Shown here: in pieces, positions 35,708-48,846 of the stretch
How the letters are laid out: each line of letters opens with the position of its first letter
Position numbering within the stretch: the stretch's first letter is position 1
NCBI GenBank assembly: GCA_936432065.2
Contig: OW386291.2
Span: 104,597,823-104,661,822 of the forward strand
Direction of reading: 5' to 3'
DNA from: Rutpela maculata
Lineage: Eukaryota; Arthropoda; Insecta; Coleoptera; Cerambycidae
Length of the DNA stretch: 64,000 nucleotides
Translations under genes and position numbers: made by a program
The notes under the pieces: generated by a model
Told to the model about the DNA's origin: nothing
Database searches by the model: none
The model's input: the letters and a program-made list of their open reading frames with translations, nothing else

Positions 35708-36605
35708 AAGGCTCGGGAATTTTATCTCTGTGACGTTAAAATCAGGGTTGGCTCTAGGTCAGCGGGGTAAGATTTGTATGCAAGTATGATAGAATATGTC
35801 TTACCTTGTACTTTTTTTTAGAGAATTCCGTAATCAGGATCGATTGCCTTCAACACTGCAATTGAAACAGAATTAACTAGGTCTTTAGGTTAGTACGTTT
35901 CACAAATAAAGTAGATTTCCGATAAAAGTTGATTATGTATTAATATTTTAAAATGAAATAAAATTCATTTCATCACGTTGTGCACATTTGTGATGCACAC
36001 TGTACATGGCAGTTGTATGCCATTATTCTTTAACTTTGTTATGTATGGTTTAATATTATACCGTGCGTGTAATTTCCCATTAGGCATGTACATTCACGTA
36101 GCGCGAGAGATTTGACAACACCGTCAGCCGTAAATTCGTCCGTCGATGGAGCATTCCAGCTCTGTTATTTCATTTCAGCCAGCTGGCACGCGCGATGTTG
36201 TAATTCTTCTCCCCATGCCTAGCCCGCGACTACACACACGGTATCAAAATGGTTTATTTTATTGGGGAAACAATGTTTTATGTTGCTAGCAGCTTATTGG
36301 GTTTTTATAATTAATTATTGTGAAAATAAACATAATAATCACGCTACACACATTAAACAGAACAGGAAAGTATGTGTTTGATTCAAAATTGTTTTTTTAT
36401 TTGATAGATATGTATTGCATATTTTTGTAAGAGCCATTGCCGTTTCTAGGTTAAATTTATTACCAAAAGTACATTGTTACTGGCAGTGATGAATATTTCA
36501 CCATTTCGTCGTTTTTCTGAATGTTTCATCAGTAGGTGTTGGCAACATAATATTATGTCTATATGAGAGCCGTCTCTGGCGCCGAGATAAAATTCCCGAG
36601 CCCTG
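35708..36605. mobile_element. hAT-like MITE, right-arm copy
   Basis: Inverted copy of the element at 28366-29264, with single-base differences (for example GCTAGCAGC here against GCTGGCAAC in the complement orientation). Confidence 0.6.
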
Positions 36606-36916
36606 GTCATTACACATCCTTATACTTCCTGCCACTGGTAAAAAATATTCGCCCACGTTGGCTCCGCCTCCGCATCTGCTTATAATAATACTACTCTAGT
36701 ATAGAAGTTACTTGGTATTTGTGGAGAGTTCATAGTTAAAAACTCACGTTAAGGCGAATGCGGCCCTGAACAAAAACATCATTCATGCAAATTAATTAAT
36801 TAGGAGTGGAGAGAACTTTCAATACATTTATTATGTTAAGAGCTATTATGATGCTGGTTCTATATCGCGTGATTGGATCAAGATATTACTTTATTTTCCC
36901 AACTGTAATCATACAA

Positions 36917-37490
<574 letters not shown>

Positions 37491-37559
37491 TAAAATGACT
37501 GGAGTAAATAGAATAGAGATTATTGAGTTACTAAAAACGAAAACATAATTTCCACTTTG

Positions 37560-37680
37560 ACACCCTGTATCTAATCCACAACAATATTTTACTAAAGTAT
37601 ATTGGGTTAAATCGCATATTTTGGTCCACAAATTGCATTGCTCTATGGCTCTTGTCACTCAGTAATGGCCCACCCTGTAT
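37560..37680. repeat. Short repeat with ACCCTGTAT ends
   Basis: Begins ACACCCTGTATC and ends CCCACCCTGTATA. A related sequence with the same ends lies at 49985-50092. It is probably a short mariner-derived dispersed repeat. Confidence 0.55.
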
Positions 37681-38139
37681 AATTTAGGCCAAAAATAAGG
37701 CTTTTTAAAAAATATTCAAATAAAAAAAATCCGTTTGTAAATAAAATTTCCACAATTTTATTTTTACCCTCAAACTTTTTATTACACCATTTAAAAGCTT
37801 AAAGAGGTTACTAAAAATAAAAAAAACAAGTTTTTCAATAATCTATTTTATTATTTTTATTGGCATTTTCGCTAAAATAAAAATATATTATATACTTGGT
37901 GCATTCGGCAAATTGTGATATTCTTTTTCTGCATTGTCATCCTAGGTTGTTTTTGCTGGCCTTTACCCTCTTTTATAAATAATACTTAAATTCAATAAAA
38001 TAATAGATACTCCATATCTAATTTTTTTAAAAGTGCTTAGTACTCGTGAATTACCCTCCACCGAGAGCACAGCCACCACGACCCGGAAAATCTACAGTAT
38101 TATTCGGGACATCAAAATAAACATTCCATACATTTTCAA

Positions 38140-38140
38140 A

Positions 38141-38224
<84 letters not shown>
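38140..38224 (+). repeat. (AAT)n microsatellite, 5' flank of the Dong-like LINE
   Basis: About 28 AAT repeats running directly into the first base of the LINE. The matching TAATAATAA remnant follows the LINE poly-A at 41942-41951. The runs of Asn or Ile frames here are not genes. Confidence 0.97.
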
Positions 38225-41200
38225 CGGCAGAGAGCAGGAGAGGCTAACCGTTATCATCTAGCCTTTGGTGAGTAGGGCCACCACTTACTCCAGCTGGGGG
38301 TGCAAAACCGAACCGGCAGCCCTAGCGCACCCGGGAGGGGAAAGCGCTTTCCCCTCTGGTGTCGGTCGTGGGCTTGTTGGGCTAACCACCCACAAGCCCG
38401 ATCCTCCGGTTCCAGTTGGCCGAAGACAGGGCCCCCACGATCGACCCCGTGCGGATAGGGGTCAAGGGCAAGGTGGTGGGGCCCAACAGGAAAGGATGCC
38501 CATTGATGACGACCGCTATAACCAGGGACGCTTTGAGTGGACAGATGAACTGAGAGACGACCTGATGCACTGTTATGAAAGCAGTGAACCCGGCCGAAGG
38601 GGGTACATGGCGCGAATGCATGCTCTGTGGTGTGAAAACCACCCAGAACATGACGCCTTCACACCTCAGAACCTACGTGATTATGTATCCCACCTTCGTG
38701 CTAGAGGCTATGTCAGAGCCGCTCCTCAGCCAGTGAATGAGGTGGCCGAACAGCCACCGAATGAACCGGTTGAGGAAGCGGTTCCCATCGTTCCACCAAC
38801 ACCAGAGGGTCTCAGTACCAGACGGGGGTTGCACAACATAAAACCCCCCGGGCCACAAGATCTGGCCAGAGTGGATGCAGAACTTCGTGCAGCGCTACCA
38901 GAAGAGGCTGACATCTGGCACATAAATTGTGCCGTGTATGCTGCCGCTCAACGCTTGTCTCAAGTGGAGAGGCGAAATACTACCTCTCCACAAGATAGAG
39001 CGGGACGGCGCATACAGAAGATGGAAGCCAAGATCCGGTCGGCGAGGCAACACGCATCCCGTATCCAATGTGTGATGGACTATATGGCAGCCAATAGGCC
39101 TTTCACGCCTAAAGTGCGGCGAGTAGCTGCCAACTTAAGACGCGTCCATCACACACTTAATGGGGCAGTGCTGCAAACCACCAAACAGCACTGCCTCGAC
39201 AGGATACGGATGCTAGTGTCTTGTAAGAAGTCACTAGTGAGGCGGGCGAGGGGGCTAGCGGAAAATCAACTTTTCCGCAAAAAGCCCTCGCGCCTTTTCG
39301 AACCGCCTCAGCGTGTTGCTGAAAATCCGCCGACTGCAGATCAGCTGGAAAACTTCTGGAAAACGTTGTACGAACAGAAGCTTCCACTCAACAGAGACTC
39401 TCCAGCCCTGGCACACTTTGAAACCTTTAGCCAAAGGTTTCGCCAACCACACGAGGTGTGCCAACCAATAACCCCAGAAGAGGTTCGAAGAGCTCTTGAG
39501 GGCTCTAAGAACTTTGCTGCTCCAGGTCCCGACGGGATAAATAACTTTTGGTGGAAAAAGTTATCGAGTACCCACCACCATTTGGCCAGAATTTTTAATG
39601 CCTGGCTAAATGGGGAGCAGCAAATTCCTTCTTGGGTTGTTGAGGGGCGGACAGTGCTGATCCCCAAGAACGGAGATTTGTCTAACCCAAAGAACTACCG
39701 CCCGATAACCTGTTTAAACGCATGTTACAAAGTGTTTACACGCATTTTGTACATGCGGGTGCTCCACGCAGTTGAACCGGTTTACGAACGGATACATGAG
39801 CAACGAGGGTCGAAGAGAGGTGTCGCTGGCTGCAAGGAGAACCTGCTGATTGACAGATGTGTCACGCAGGACTCCGTGCAGTATAAGCGGAACCTCTCCA
39901 TGGCCTGGATCGACTACCGCAAGGCATTTGACATGACATCTCATGAGCTTATTTTACACTTGCTCCAATGTCTTGCGGTACCCGGTCCCGTAGTGAGATG
40001 TATTGAAGAACTGATGCCGCTCTGGAGGACTCGCTTTACTATAACATCCGGTAACGATAGAGTCCAGACGGAGCCGGTATCGTTCAGAAGGGGAGTATTT
40101 CAGGGAGACTCCCTCAGCCCCCTTCTGTTTTGCATCTCACTACTGCCATTATCCGTTTCGCTCCGGAAAACCCGTGGATACAACTGCGGTACCCCCGGCG
40201 ATAGGAGGCATAAGGTCACCCATTTGTTTTATATGGATGACCTTAAACTTTATGCCTCCGGAGAAAGGGACCTACACCAGTCCCTTAGGGTGGTACAGGA
40301 GTACACGCAGGCTGTCGGTATGGAGTTCGGGTTGGACAAATGTGCACTGGTCCATCTCAAGAGAGGACGATGCGGGGACTACGGAGAGGACGCGCAGCTC
40401 GTAGACTGAAGCATCTTACATCATCTAGATGCCGGAGAGTCGTACACTTACTTGGGTGTCGAGCAACGCTCCACCCAAGAAGTGAGTGTAGTGAAAAACG
40501 CTCTCCGCGGCAAGTATCAGCACCGACTCCGACAGATTTGGTCTTCAGAACTGTCGGGGAAGAACAAGGTGTCTGCTACCAACATGCTTGCCGTTCCGAT
40601 CCTTCTCCACTCCTTTGGAGTGGTGAAATGGAACCGAGAGGAGTTGCGTCAACTCGACGTAGGAACCCGCAAGAAGATGCATCTCAATAGGAGTTTGCAT
40701 CCTAAATCGTCCGTTCCACGGTTATACCTCCCACGACATCGGGGAGGCCGTGGACTCTTGAGTTTGGAGAGTCTCCATAACAGGATGGTTCTAGATGGAG
40801 CCTGTAAGATTATCAGGAGTTCGGATCCCCTCCTCTGCATGGTCCGAGACCATGAAAATGCAGGGGTAGGAGCGTTTTTGTTTAAGGCAGCACAGAGAGC
40901 AGCCGATGAACTTGGTCTCTCCTTCGACGTCGAGCGGGTAAATCGCGACTCTGTCACCGAGTTGGAACCTGCTCGGCGAAAAGCCCAAATTAAAGCTGCA
41001 GAACACAACATCTTTCTGCAGCTTCATACGGATAAGCCAATGCATGGAGTCTTCTATAAAAATATAGAAGATCTTGGCTTATCCGAAAGGCTGACCTTTG
41101 CCTTCTTAAGGTCAGCCGGGCTGAAGTCTGAGACCGAGGGATTCATAATGGCTTGCCAGGATGGTGTATTTAACACTCTCGTTTATCGAAGTCGTGTCAT

Positions 41201-41942
41201 GGGTATAGAGGTCCCTGATGTCAGCTGCAGGGCCTGCCGCAGGGCGCCAGAGACTCTAATGCACTTGTTGTCGGCCTGTCCGACATATGCAGTCTCGGCC
41301 TATATCCAGAGGCACGACGGAGCATTGCGAGTGCTTTATTATCACTTAAGGCACTCGTATGGGATAGACGAGACACCAGTGCTGCCTTATGCTCCGGGGG
41401 ATATTGAGTCCGTTGTGGGAAATGAGAAGTGTCTAATTTATTGGAACTACTCTTTTCCCACAGTCAGGCAAATACAAGCCAACAAGCCTGACATAGTCCT
41501 CCTCGACCACCAACTCAAGACAATGTTTGTCGTGGAGTTCTCGGCTCCCGCGGAGAACAACATTGTCTTGAAGGAGGAGGAAAAACGGACAAAATATCGA
41601 GGTTTGCTCTTCGAACTCCGCAGACTCTATCCAGACCATACTGTTAAGATAGTGGTACTGATTATAGGAGCCCTCGGTGGAACGAGACACACACTGCTTT
41701 CAGATCTTAAGATCATACCGGCATGCCGAAATTCGGCAGAGGTCTTAGCCGGCAGAATGCAGAAGGCCGTCATCCTCGGTTCATTACGTCTGCTCAGGGC
41801 ACACGATTCGCGGACCCAGTAGTCACTCACCCCACGGGCGTGGGGAGTGGCTCCCGGTACTACCAGCTCCCCTCTGTGAGTGTCGGAGCCACAGAGTTTA
41901 AAGGGTGACTGGCTTTTACAAAAAAAAAAAAAAAAAAAAAAA
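38225..41942 (+). mobile_element. Dong/R4-clade LINE in a TAA repeat, nearly full length
   Basis: A 3.7 kb LINE with one long frame, a short 3' UTR and an A-tail of about 22 bases (41920-41942). It is flanked by TAA repeats on both sides; Dong of Bombyx is known for insertion in TAA repeats. It stands out as GC-richer than its surroundings. A stop at 38259-38261 ends the upstream frame. The sharp 5' junction with the microsatellite and the complete domain set suggest a complete or almost complete copy. Few defects point to recent insertion. Confidence 0.9.
38496..41822 (+). pseudogene. Dong/R4-type LINE polyprotein (RT plus restriction-like endonuclease), one in-frame TGA
   Basis: From the first ATG (38496) the frame has 1,108 codons and ends at TAG 41820-41822; a TGA at 40407-40409 (codon 638) is the only break and the frame continues unchanged after it. 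RT: APGPDGI, YRPITCLNACYKV, motif A IDYRKAFD (Asp 473), motif B FQGDSLSP (about 536), motif C YMDD (579-582). After the stop come a C-x2-C-x8-H-x4-C knuckle (911-928) and a restriction-like endonuclease with PD at 998-999 and VVEF (Glu 1014), as in R2/R4/Dong LINEs. The protein nicks the target and primes reverse transcription there. The frame is open upstream to 38265 but without an ATG. Confidence 0.92.
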
Positions 41943-44880
41943 TAATAATAAACGACTTTATTGAGATAATAAATTATATAGAATTAGAATATAGGGCGAA
42001 GTTTAGATAATATTATATATTCTTACACTTAACTCTAGACACATATTCGATTAAGAAAAATTAACATATCAAAATTAAATCTCCCAATGATTTCCGCTAA
42101 CTTATCATATAACGTCTAATTTTACTGTAGTAATATTAAAATCATTCAAAATATTATTTCACCAAATTTCTATACAATTACAAAAACATAAAAATCAAAA
42201 CAATTTTTTTTTTCAAATTTAATTAATAACTTTTTATTTACTGATCGATTTTGTTCAAAAACAATAGGGTTCTTCCTCTAGCTAACACTAACTTACTGTC
42301 CTATTTTCACTTGTAATCTCCCTAGTGCTTGAATTATTTCCGGAAATTTTTTTGAGGTCCGAATTTTCTTTAAAAATTCGTGAGCGAGAAAAAGTTTCCG
42401 GATTTTTAATTCAAGAGCGAGGGAGATTCGGTAAGAAAATTTTAGACCAAAATTACTTGACAAAAAAAAACTTTAGAAATGTTTGCAAAATCTTGTAGGC
42501 AGCTGCCGGTGTTAGATTAATTTTTTTGGTTTTTATTTTTTATGTGGTTTCCTCATATCTTAGTAAAATGAAATACTTAATAGTAGATAAAATATGGAAT
42601 AATGAGAGTGAAGTAAAATTAAAACAAGTTTAGTATACTTATTTCTTATATTCCCCAGGCTCTAGCCGCATAAAAATAATATAGCGAATTAATATTAGTC
42701 ATAATAATTTATTTCATATGCAATCTTTATACTACAGTAAAGGCAAACCAACATGAAATGATATTTGCTGTGATTTAAAGTGGTGACAAATAATATCCCC
42801 TAAAAAAATCGCTAATAGTTAGCCATGGAATCACAAGTGTCTTGAAATATGTCATAAAACGGCTGTGCTTTATTTTCTGAGGAAAGAAGATGTACAAGTG
42901 GAATTTTTAAAGCATTTGGAATTAGTTAATGATGTAAGGAAACATAGTAAGCCAGAATTAGGTGTTTTCAAGGTGTCAATATTTAAACACCATTCTTTTA
43001 TCTATCAATTTAAAATAAATATCAAAACTGAATAACTGAACGGGTATTATACAAAACGGGCTGCGACGTCATCGGTTGCATTAACACTTTTAGGTTTTTT
43101 AAGTTTATTGTCATTTTTAATGATTATATCCGCACTTCTCATTTGAAACCAGTATGGCTCCAAGCAAACATTTAAAAATTGACGCATATGATGTCTCAAT
43201 ATTGTTGATTACTAAAAATGGGCTGCTAATTATAGGCTGGATTTCCAACCTACAAAAATCGCCTTATTTTATTGGGAGAAGATATTTAAAACTTTATGAA
43301 CATTACATTGAACAAGATTTTAGTTGAAAATACGAGAATCAAGCGGAAATTTTCATAATAGTGACATATTACTCGGAAATTTTTAAAAGATATGTATTTT
43401 TGAGGTTAGGTGTTTATGACCGATGATGTCAATAATATAGCTCAGTGTTTTGGGCGGTAAAATTTTAATACAAATTTAAAAATACTTTTTCTTGAATATT
43501 ACTCAACTGGTTGTGGAAATTCAAATATTTTCAGTTATAATTAAGTATTACCTTCACAGTCAATGAGATTTTAAAATTTGTGAAAACACCGAATTGTACT
43601 AATTTAATTTAAAATAAATATAAAAATATTTTTCATAATATAAACGCCATTGTCTAATCATTGCTGTCAAACCAGGGAAATTTCCACTTATTAATCACAT
43701 AGGTAGGTGCTCATGGGTAAGTAAGATTTCCAAAAAATTTGGTGATGGTTGTCATAGAAACAATGACAAAATAAACGTGTCCGATTGGCTAATAATGATT
43801 GGTATAAAATTTTCAATGTAATCGGACTTTTCTTTCTTAAGTTATCCTGATAACAAGAAACGTGGCGGACGAACGGGCAGACGGACATTTTGAAAGTTAT
43901 TCAGAATTTCACTAACACAATGATATGAAAATGTTTGTCTATAAGGGATATTTCTGGTTTTAGAAATGTGCCGATCAAATGCAATATACTCTTCGTTTTC
44001 GTATTTGTGAAGAGTATAAGTCACTTGAAAGCTATGATTGCACTAGATTAGGGTTCGTCTTATTGAGGGCACGCCTTCAATTAGAGGCGACTCGTGGATG
44101 TGGACTGCCTTGTTCCAACTTATATTTTATAAAATCGTCACTCCGTATGTAGTAATCGACATTAAATTTGATCGAGGTTCAAAGGACTAGACGTTTCAAA
44201 ATCTACACAATATTTAGGATTCATGTTACCGCAGTTCTTGAATAAGTTAAAACCGAACGCCACAAAACTTTCCCAAAGTTAAAGGAAGTTGCAATATTTA
44301 TAAATCAAAAACAAAACTTTCCTAATGTTCCCGTTATAAAAACATAACCCCTCTCCCTCTTCGGTTTAACGTACTTTAAAATTTCAGCAATCTATCTAGT
44401 AAGTACACAGCATCGCTCAGCGCTGACACTATTAAACAAGAATGAAGAACCCTTGCAACCGCTTTTCAACACTGTTCACACAACGAAAATTAAATTTATG
44501 GGTAAATGGCATGTGCATGACAAAATTCTATTAAACAACATTTACCATGCGTGAAGCAATTTGAGTTTAAATGGCTAGTCCAAATAGACGCCATCTTTTT
44601 TTTTTGTACGTAAATCCTTACAGCATTAAAGCTAAAATACATTGTTAAATCGCAAGTATAATCCTCTCGAGCTTTCCTCACATAATATTAAAACACAATT
44701 AAAATTCTTGAGCTATTCTAGCAGAAGGAATACCAGAGAATAAACGCGTGATTATGTATGCTTCGTCGATGGTGGAGGTTCAGTCAGGATGCATTCAGCT
44801 TTGTGTTCACTGGACAAGAACAGCTAAATACTTGGGACGTCATTATAAATATCGCATATTCCGGGCATAGAAAAATATAT
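41943..44880. other. No gene seen; two pieces of a dispersed repeat
   Basis: 42224-42310 and 43790-44035 match successive parts of the fold-back family at 52920-53190 (ACAATAGGGTTCTTCCTCT, then CGGACTTTTCTTTCTTAAGT, GACGGACATTTTGAAAGT and CCGATCAAATGCAATATAC). They look like one copy split by about 1.5 kb. I recognise no coding frame in the rest. Confidence 0.55.
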
Positions 44881-44887
44881 TTTATTA

Positions 44888-45052
44888 TACAGGGTATTTC
44901 GAAAAGATTGGGACAACGCTTAGCCGTAGATTCTGGACATCAAAACACGTCGATTTAACTCAAAAAGTAGTGATTTAACTCTTTTCGTTTTCAAGATACA
45001 GGGTGGCAAAGTAAAAAAATGGTATGTCCCAATTTTTTCGAAACACCCTGTA
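44888..45052. mobile_element. Tc1/mariner-type MITE, 165 bp
   Basis: Ends are inverted TACAGGGTRTTTCGAAAARA copies, continuing as TTGGGACA. A second TACAGGGTGG word lies in the middle, in the same orientation as the left end. No coding capacity. Confidence 0.82.
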
Positions 45053-45054
45053 TG

Positions 45055-46111
45055 TATAGTGTGTGCTATTTAATATCGTAATGGCACGCGTTGGCCAATT
45101 TTATTTATTTATTTTTGGAAATATAGTGCTCGATGAGCTTTATTTGACTGTTTTGAAAATTTCATAATTTTCATGTTTTCAAGACCTACTAAGCTCCTCT
45201 AAATGGATCAAAATTTCGAGATCGACTATTAGGCAATTTTTTATCGACAAATTGGATAGCGTATTCGATTCGCAGTTGTCTCAAATATCCCTAGACAAAA
45301 TTTTTAGCTCGATACCTCATATAGGGTGTTCGTCATTTAACAGCCAAATTTAAAATTTCTCACTTTTCGACTGGCCCTGTATAAAAGTCGGTTCGGTTTA
45401 CTAAGAAGGTAAAGTAGTCATTTGACTTAAGGAACATGAGGCACTGAATGAGGAAGAAAAGTTATTCTTTAAATAAACAGTGCTTCTATACATTATTCGG
45501 TTGCTGTACGTAGGTGCCTTAATGAAAATTTTTCAAACAAATGGATTGGACGGAATAGCTTTTCTTTCTTCTTCCTTATTTAGTGACCTCAACATCAGAT
45601 ACTATTTCCATTAAGGCATTTTGTTTTTTCTTCCTTATTTAGTATTTGATATTCCTTAAGTCGAATGACTACTTTACCTTTTTAGTAAACCTAACCGACT
45701 TTTATACAGGGCCAGTCGAAAAGTGAGAAATTTTAAATTTGGCTACCGAATAACAAACAACATTCTATATGAGGTATTATCCCATTAGTTTTATATATAA
45801 CAACTTGTGCCTGGCTGCATGGATAACTGGTATCAAGCTAAAATTTTGTATAAAGGTTTTTGAGAAAACTGCGAATCGAATGCGAATCCAATTTGCCGAT
45901 AAAAAATTGCCTAATAGTTGAACTCGAAATTTCGACCCATTTAGAGGAGGTTAGTAGGCCTTGAAAATATGAAAATTACCTCGAAAATTACGAATTTTTC
46001 AAAACAGTCAAATAAAGCTCATCGAGCACTATATCAAAAAAAAAAAATTTTAAATCGGTCAACGCGTTCCAAAATAACGAGGTCTTGCGGTATTAAATAG
46101 AACACACTGTA
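45055..46111. mobile_element. 1.06 kb fold-back element
   Basis: Inverted ends TAYAGTGTGTKCTATTTAAT; the whole length is an imperfect palindrome. Paired inner blocks include AGCTCATCGAGCACTATAT, GACTATTAGGCAATTTTTTATC and TACAGGGCCAGTCGAAAAGT with their complements. It begins three bases after the previous MITE. There is no coding frame. Confidence 0.85.
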
Positions 46112-46135
46112 TATTCATACATAATAGAACGATAA

Positions 46136-46161
46136 AAAAAATTCCTATAGGAATTTTTTTT
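46136..46161. repeat. Short perfect palindrome
   Basis: A-run, TTCCTATAGGAA, T-run: 26 bases of perfect self-complementarity, centred at TATA. Confidence 0.9.
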
Positions 46162-47818
46162 ATTAAATTTTATAATAGACTTTAAAATTTTCTCCTTTTG
46201 TACTAAAAAAGTAGGGAATTAGAGGGGGCTGACTAGAGACCCAGTAGTACTAAAAAACGTTCATTTGGACAGGAGTCCAGAGTCCCTGTGAAGAAAGCCA
46301 TCCAAAAAACAGTTTTTATTTTGTCATTTACGTACAATTTCATTAGTTTCATACTTTGACAGAACTAAGATGTCACCAAAGCACACTTTTTAATAAATAC
46401 AATTTTTTCTTTTCAATTTGGGATTATTTTCAAAGAATTTTTGGGATCTATGCGGCAGTTTTCTCGAAAACGGTTGGAGGTATCAAGTTCTATCAAGTGT
46501 ACCTTTTTTACGTAGAAATGACTCCTGCATGAGATTTTCTAGTGCGGTCGGATAGCATTAAAAATCATAAAAATATTTCAGTGCTGGCGGCGAACGTGCC
46601 CTTTTGGATATAGATACTATATATACCAAAGATGAAAAAACGTCCCAAAAATTTTGGACTCCCCACCACCGTTAATGACGTCATGAAATGAGAGGTCGAG
46701 AAACTAGTTTTAGGCACAGATTGATCCACTTACAAGCCATATTTTTTAATATGGTGGCAAAAATTTGACATTTTATCTGCATATTCGTGTGTGGTATCAA
46801 TTTTTGTTCTTGTGGTCAATAAATTCATTTGGTTGTAGTCAAATTTTGTTGAGATGGATTTGTAAAGAGATAGTTGCCCCTCCCCCTTAAGTCTTCCATC
46901 CTTTGAGTTAAGAAAAAATTTACAACTAATAATTTTGAGAACAATGTCCTTCACATGCGCACAATTGCGTACAATGAAGACCATTTCTGACGCATTTGCA
47001 CACAGAACACCTTTGTTTGCAGCTACAGGCAATTAGTTCTTCACAACTTTTTGCGACATCGGGAATAGTAGACCACAATGGCTGAAACCCGTCATTAGTT
47101 TTTTCCCATCCCCAAGTATCGGGCGAAGGAGTTTGATAATCTTTTTCCAGACAGTGCTTCCATATAAGGGCTTGAAGAGTGGTTCGCTTGATATGCTGAA
47201 GTAAAGCATTTTGAGTTGTAGGTATATTCTCAATTGGTCTACTTTTTTTAATGAAAAGGAATCGTCTACACTTATTAACTGTGTTTAAGGGAGATGTTAC
47301 ATCATACAAAAGAATCACAAATCTTTGCACGGTACGCATGATATCTTCATCTGGGTGTCTTCCCATTAGCAGCTACTCAAAAGCGAAATTAATATAAGGA
47401 TCTACCATCTACAACTTCCAAGCTCCTTTCTTGCCTACTCCACAAGATGAAGACACGGTATCACAACCTGTTGCAGAATGAAATATCGGCAAAAAGCTAC
47501 AGATCTCCTGTGATAAATGAGAACATAGGTCATGGATGCCTATTAACTTACGATTTTTCCCAGTTCCAAAATCAATCTAAAGTTGTTGAATATTTTCAAA
47601 ATTTGAAAAGGCAGATACTGCTATGACCACAACATCCGAATCTACCGTTCGAATGCTAACGCAATTGGGGCCATTATCAGCTGCATGCTTAGCATGAAGA
47701 AGAAGGCGTCCGTCTGCCTCTTCATGCCATGAGGGTGAAATAGCTGATAGATCTAACTCTGCTGAAGACGATATTGCTCTTTCCTCATGCGTACAGATTA
47801 TTGTTTTTCCTTCAAAAT

Positions 47819-48846
47819 TAGGGTTTGGGAAGTCTCGACATTTTCAAAGTCCCGGGACACGAGACATCCCAAGATTAATCTCTCGATATTTTCAAAGTCC
47901 CGAGATGTATCAATAAAATCGCCATTTTACTAAAAATCAACATTTATTGAACATAAAATCAAATTCTAACATTTCTAACGTTAGTTAGAGTCTAAACAAT
48001 TCGTATGTTTAATTCTCATACACAGATTCATTTGTTGGAAATAAAATCTTATAATTATAAAACATAAAACAGACTTAGTAAAGTAATCATACTAATCATC
48101 AATATTCATCATGTACTCTCTAGCCATTAGTCAATAGGGAACGTGAGCTAGGTTTGTACCGTTGTGAGACAGGTTAGTTTTACCTTACCGATGACTCGTC
48201 GTTGCGGTAGTAATTCTACTCAGTACGAGAGGAACCGGAGGTTCGGACATTTGGTTCACGCACTCGCTCGAGTGGGCGGACGGTGGTGCGAACCTACGAT
48301 CCGTGGGATTATGCCTGAACGCCTCTAAGACCGTATCCTTTCTAGCCGGACGCGGCAACGATATCTCTTGGAGTTCCGAGAGTGGAAAGGCTCAAAACAA
48401 TGTGATTTTACTAGGCGGTCGCGGTTCGCCGCGATCGTCGCACTAGCCCTATCAATTAGTCTTTTTTTCCTAATTTAATAAAATATTCTTTTAAAAAAAT
48501 TACAAAATTAGTGCATTAACAACTTTGTCCGACAATCTTCTGATTTTTGTAATAATGCCTTCGAAAAGAGAACACTCTTCTTGTTTTCAATAGATGTCGG
48601 TTTTATTGTGTATAGTAAGTTACGTACGTACGAGTATTAAGTAATTACTCGTTAAACTAACAGATGGCGCTCAGTGACAGAGTGCGGGAAGCCTGAACTA
48701 ATGAAGCTTATTATGATCTTTTGTTAATAAATTATTACAAGCGTCTCTCGAGTCTCCACCCGAAAGTCCCGGGACACGAGACAATTAAATTTGGGAAATG
48801 TCCCGAGAATTCGACACACGAGACGTCCCGGGACCCAAACCCTATT
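47819..48846. mobile_element. hAT-type element carrying a 28S rRNA fragment
   Basis: The ends are inverted TAGGGTTTGGG, followed by repeated TCCCGGGACACGAGACA-type words at both ends. Flanking TTCAAAAT is duplicated exactly (47811-47818 and 48847-48854), the 8-bp signature of hAT. Excising the element plus one duplication rejoins the copy 3 frame (QLINEHFEGKTII), confirming the boundaries. There is no transposase; the middle holds about 330 bp of 28S rRNA sequence. The remainder is AT-rich. Confidence 0.9.
48122..48460 (+). rRNA. 28S rRNA 3'-end fragment
   Basis: Starts near AGGGAACGTGAGCTAGG and includes GAGACAGGTTAGTTTTACC, the sarcin-ricin loop core AGTACGAGAGGAACC (48219-48233), GGGATTATGCCTGAACGCCT and an insect-like 3' divergent stretch. 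All are landmarks of the last few hundred bases of the large-subunit rRNA. Differences from conserved positions (for example GTACCGTTGTGAG) show decay. It is not a functional rRNA gene: no upstream 28S and no ITS are present. It lies within the hAT element. A 28S-derived SINE is the alternative origin. Confidence 0.9.

Noticed and set aside
38033..38275. Frames rich in Asn or Ile on both strands
   Set aside because: They are translation of the (AAT)n tract next to the LINE.
38265..38495. A start upstream of 38496 for the Dong-like protein
   Set aside because: The first codons are TTG and GTG with no ATG before 38496; in a eukaryote the ATG at 38496 is the better choice.
40174..41045. Overlapping frames on both strands within the Dong-like LINE
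   Set aside because: They are shadows of the long RT and endonuclease frame in a GC-richer region.
46730..47032. Separate minus-strand 100-residue gene
   Set aside because: It overlaps the end of the copy 3 pseudogene in another frame and has no motif of its own.
48122..48460. A real rDNA locus
   Set aside because: Only the last few hundred bases of 28S are present, with substitutions at conserved sites, inside a hAT element.
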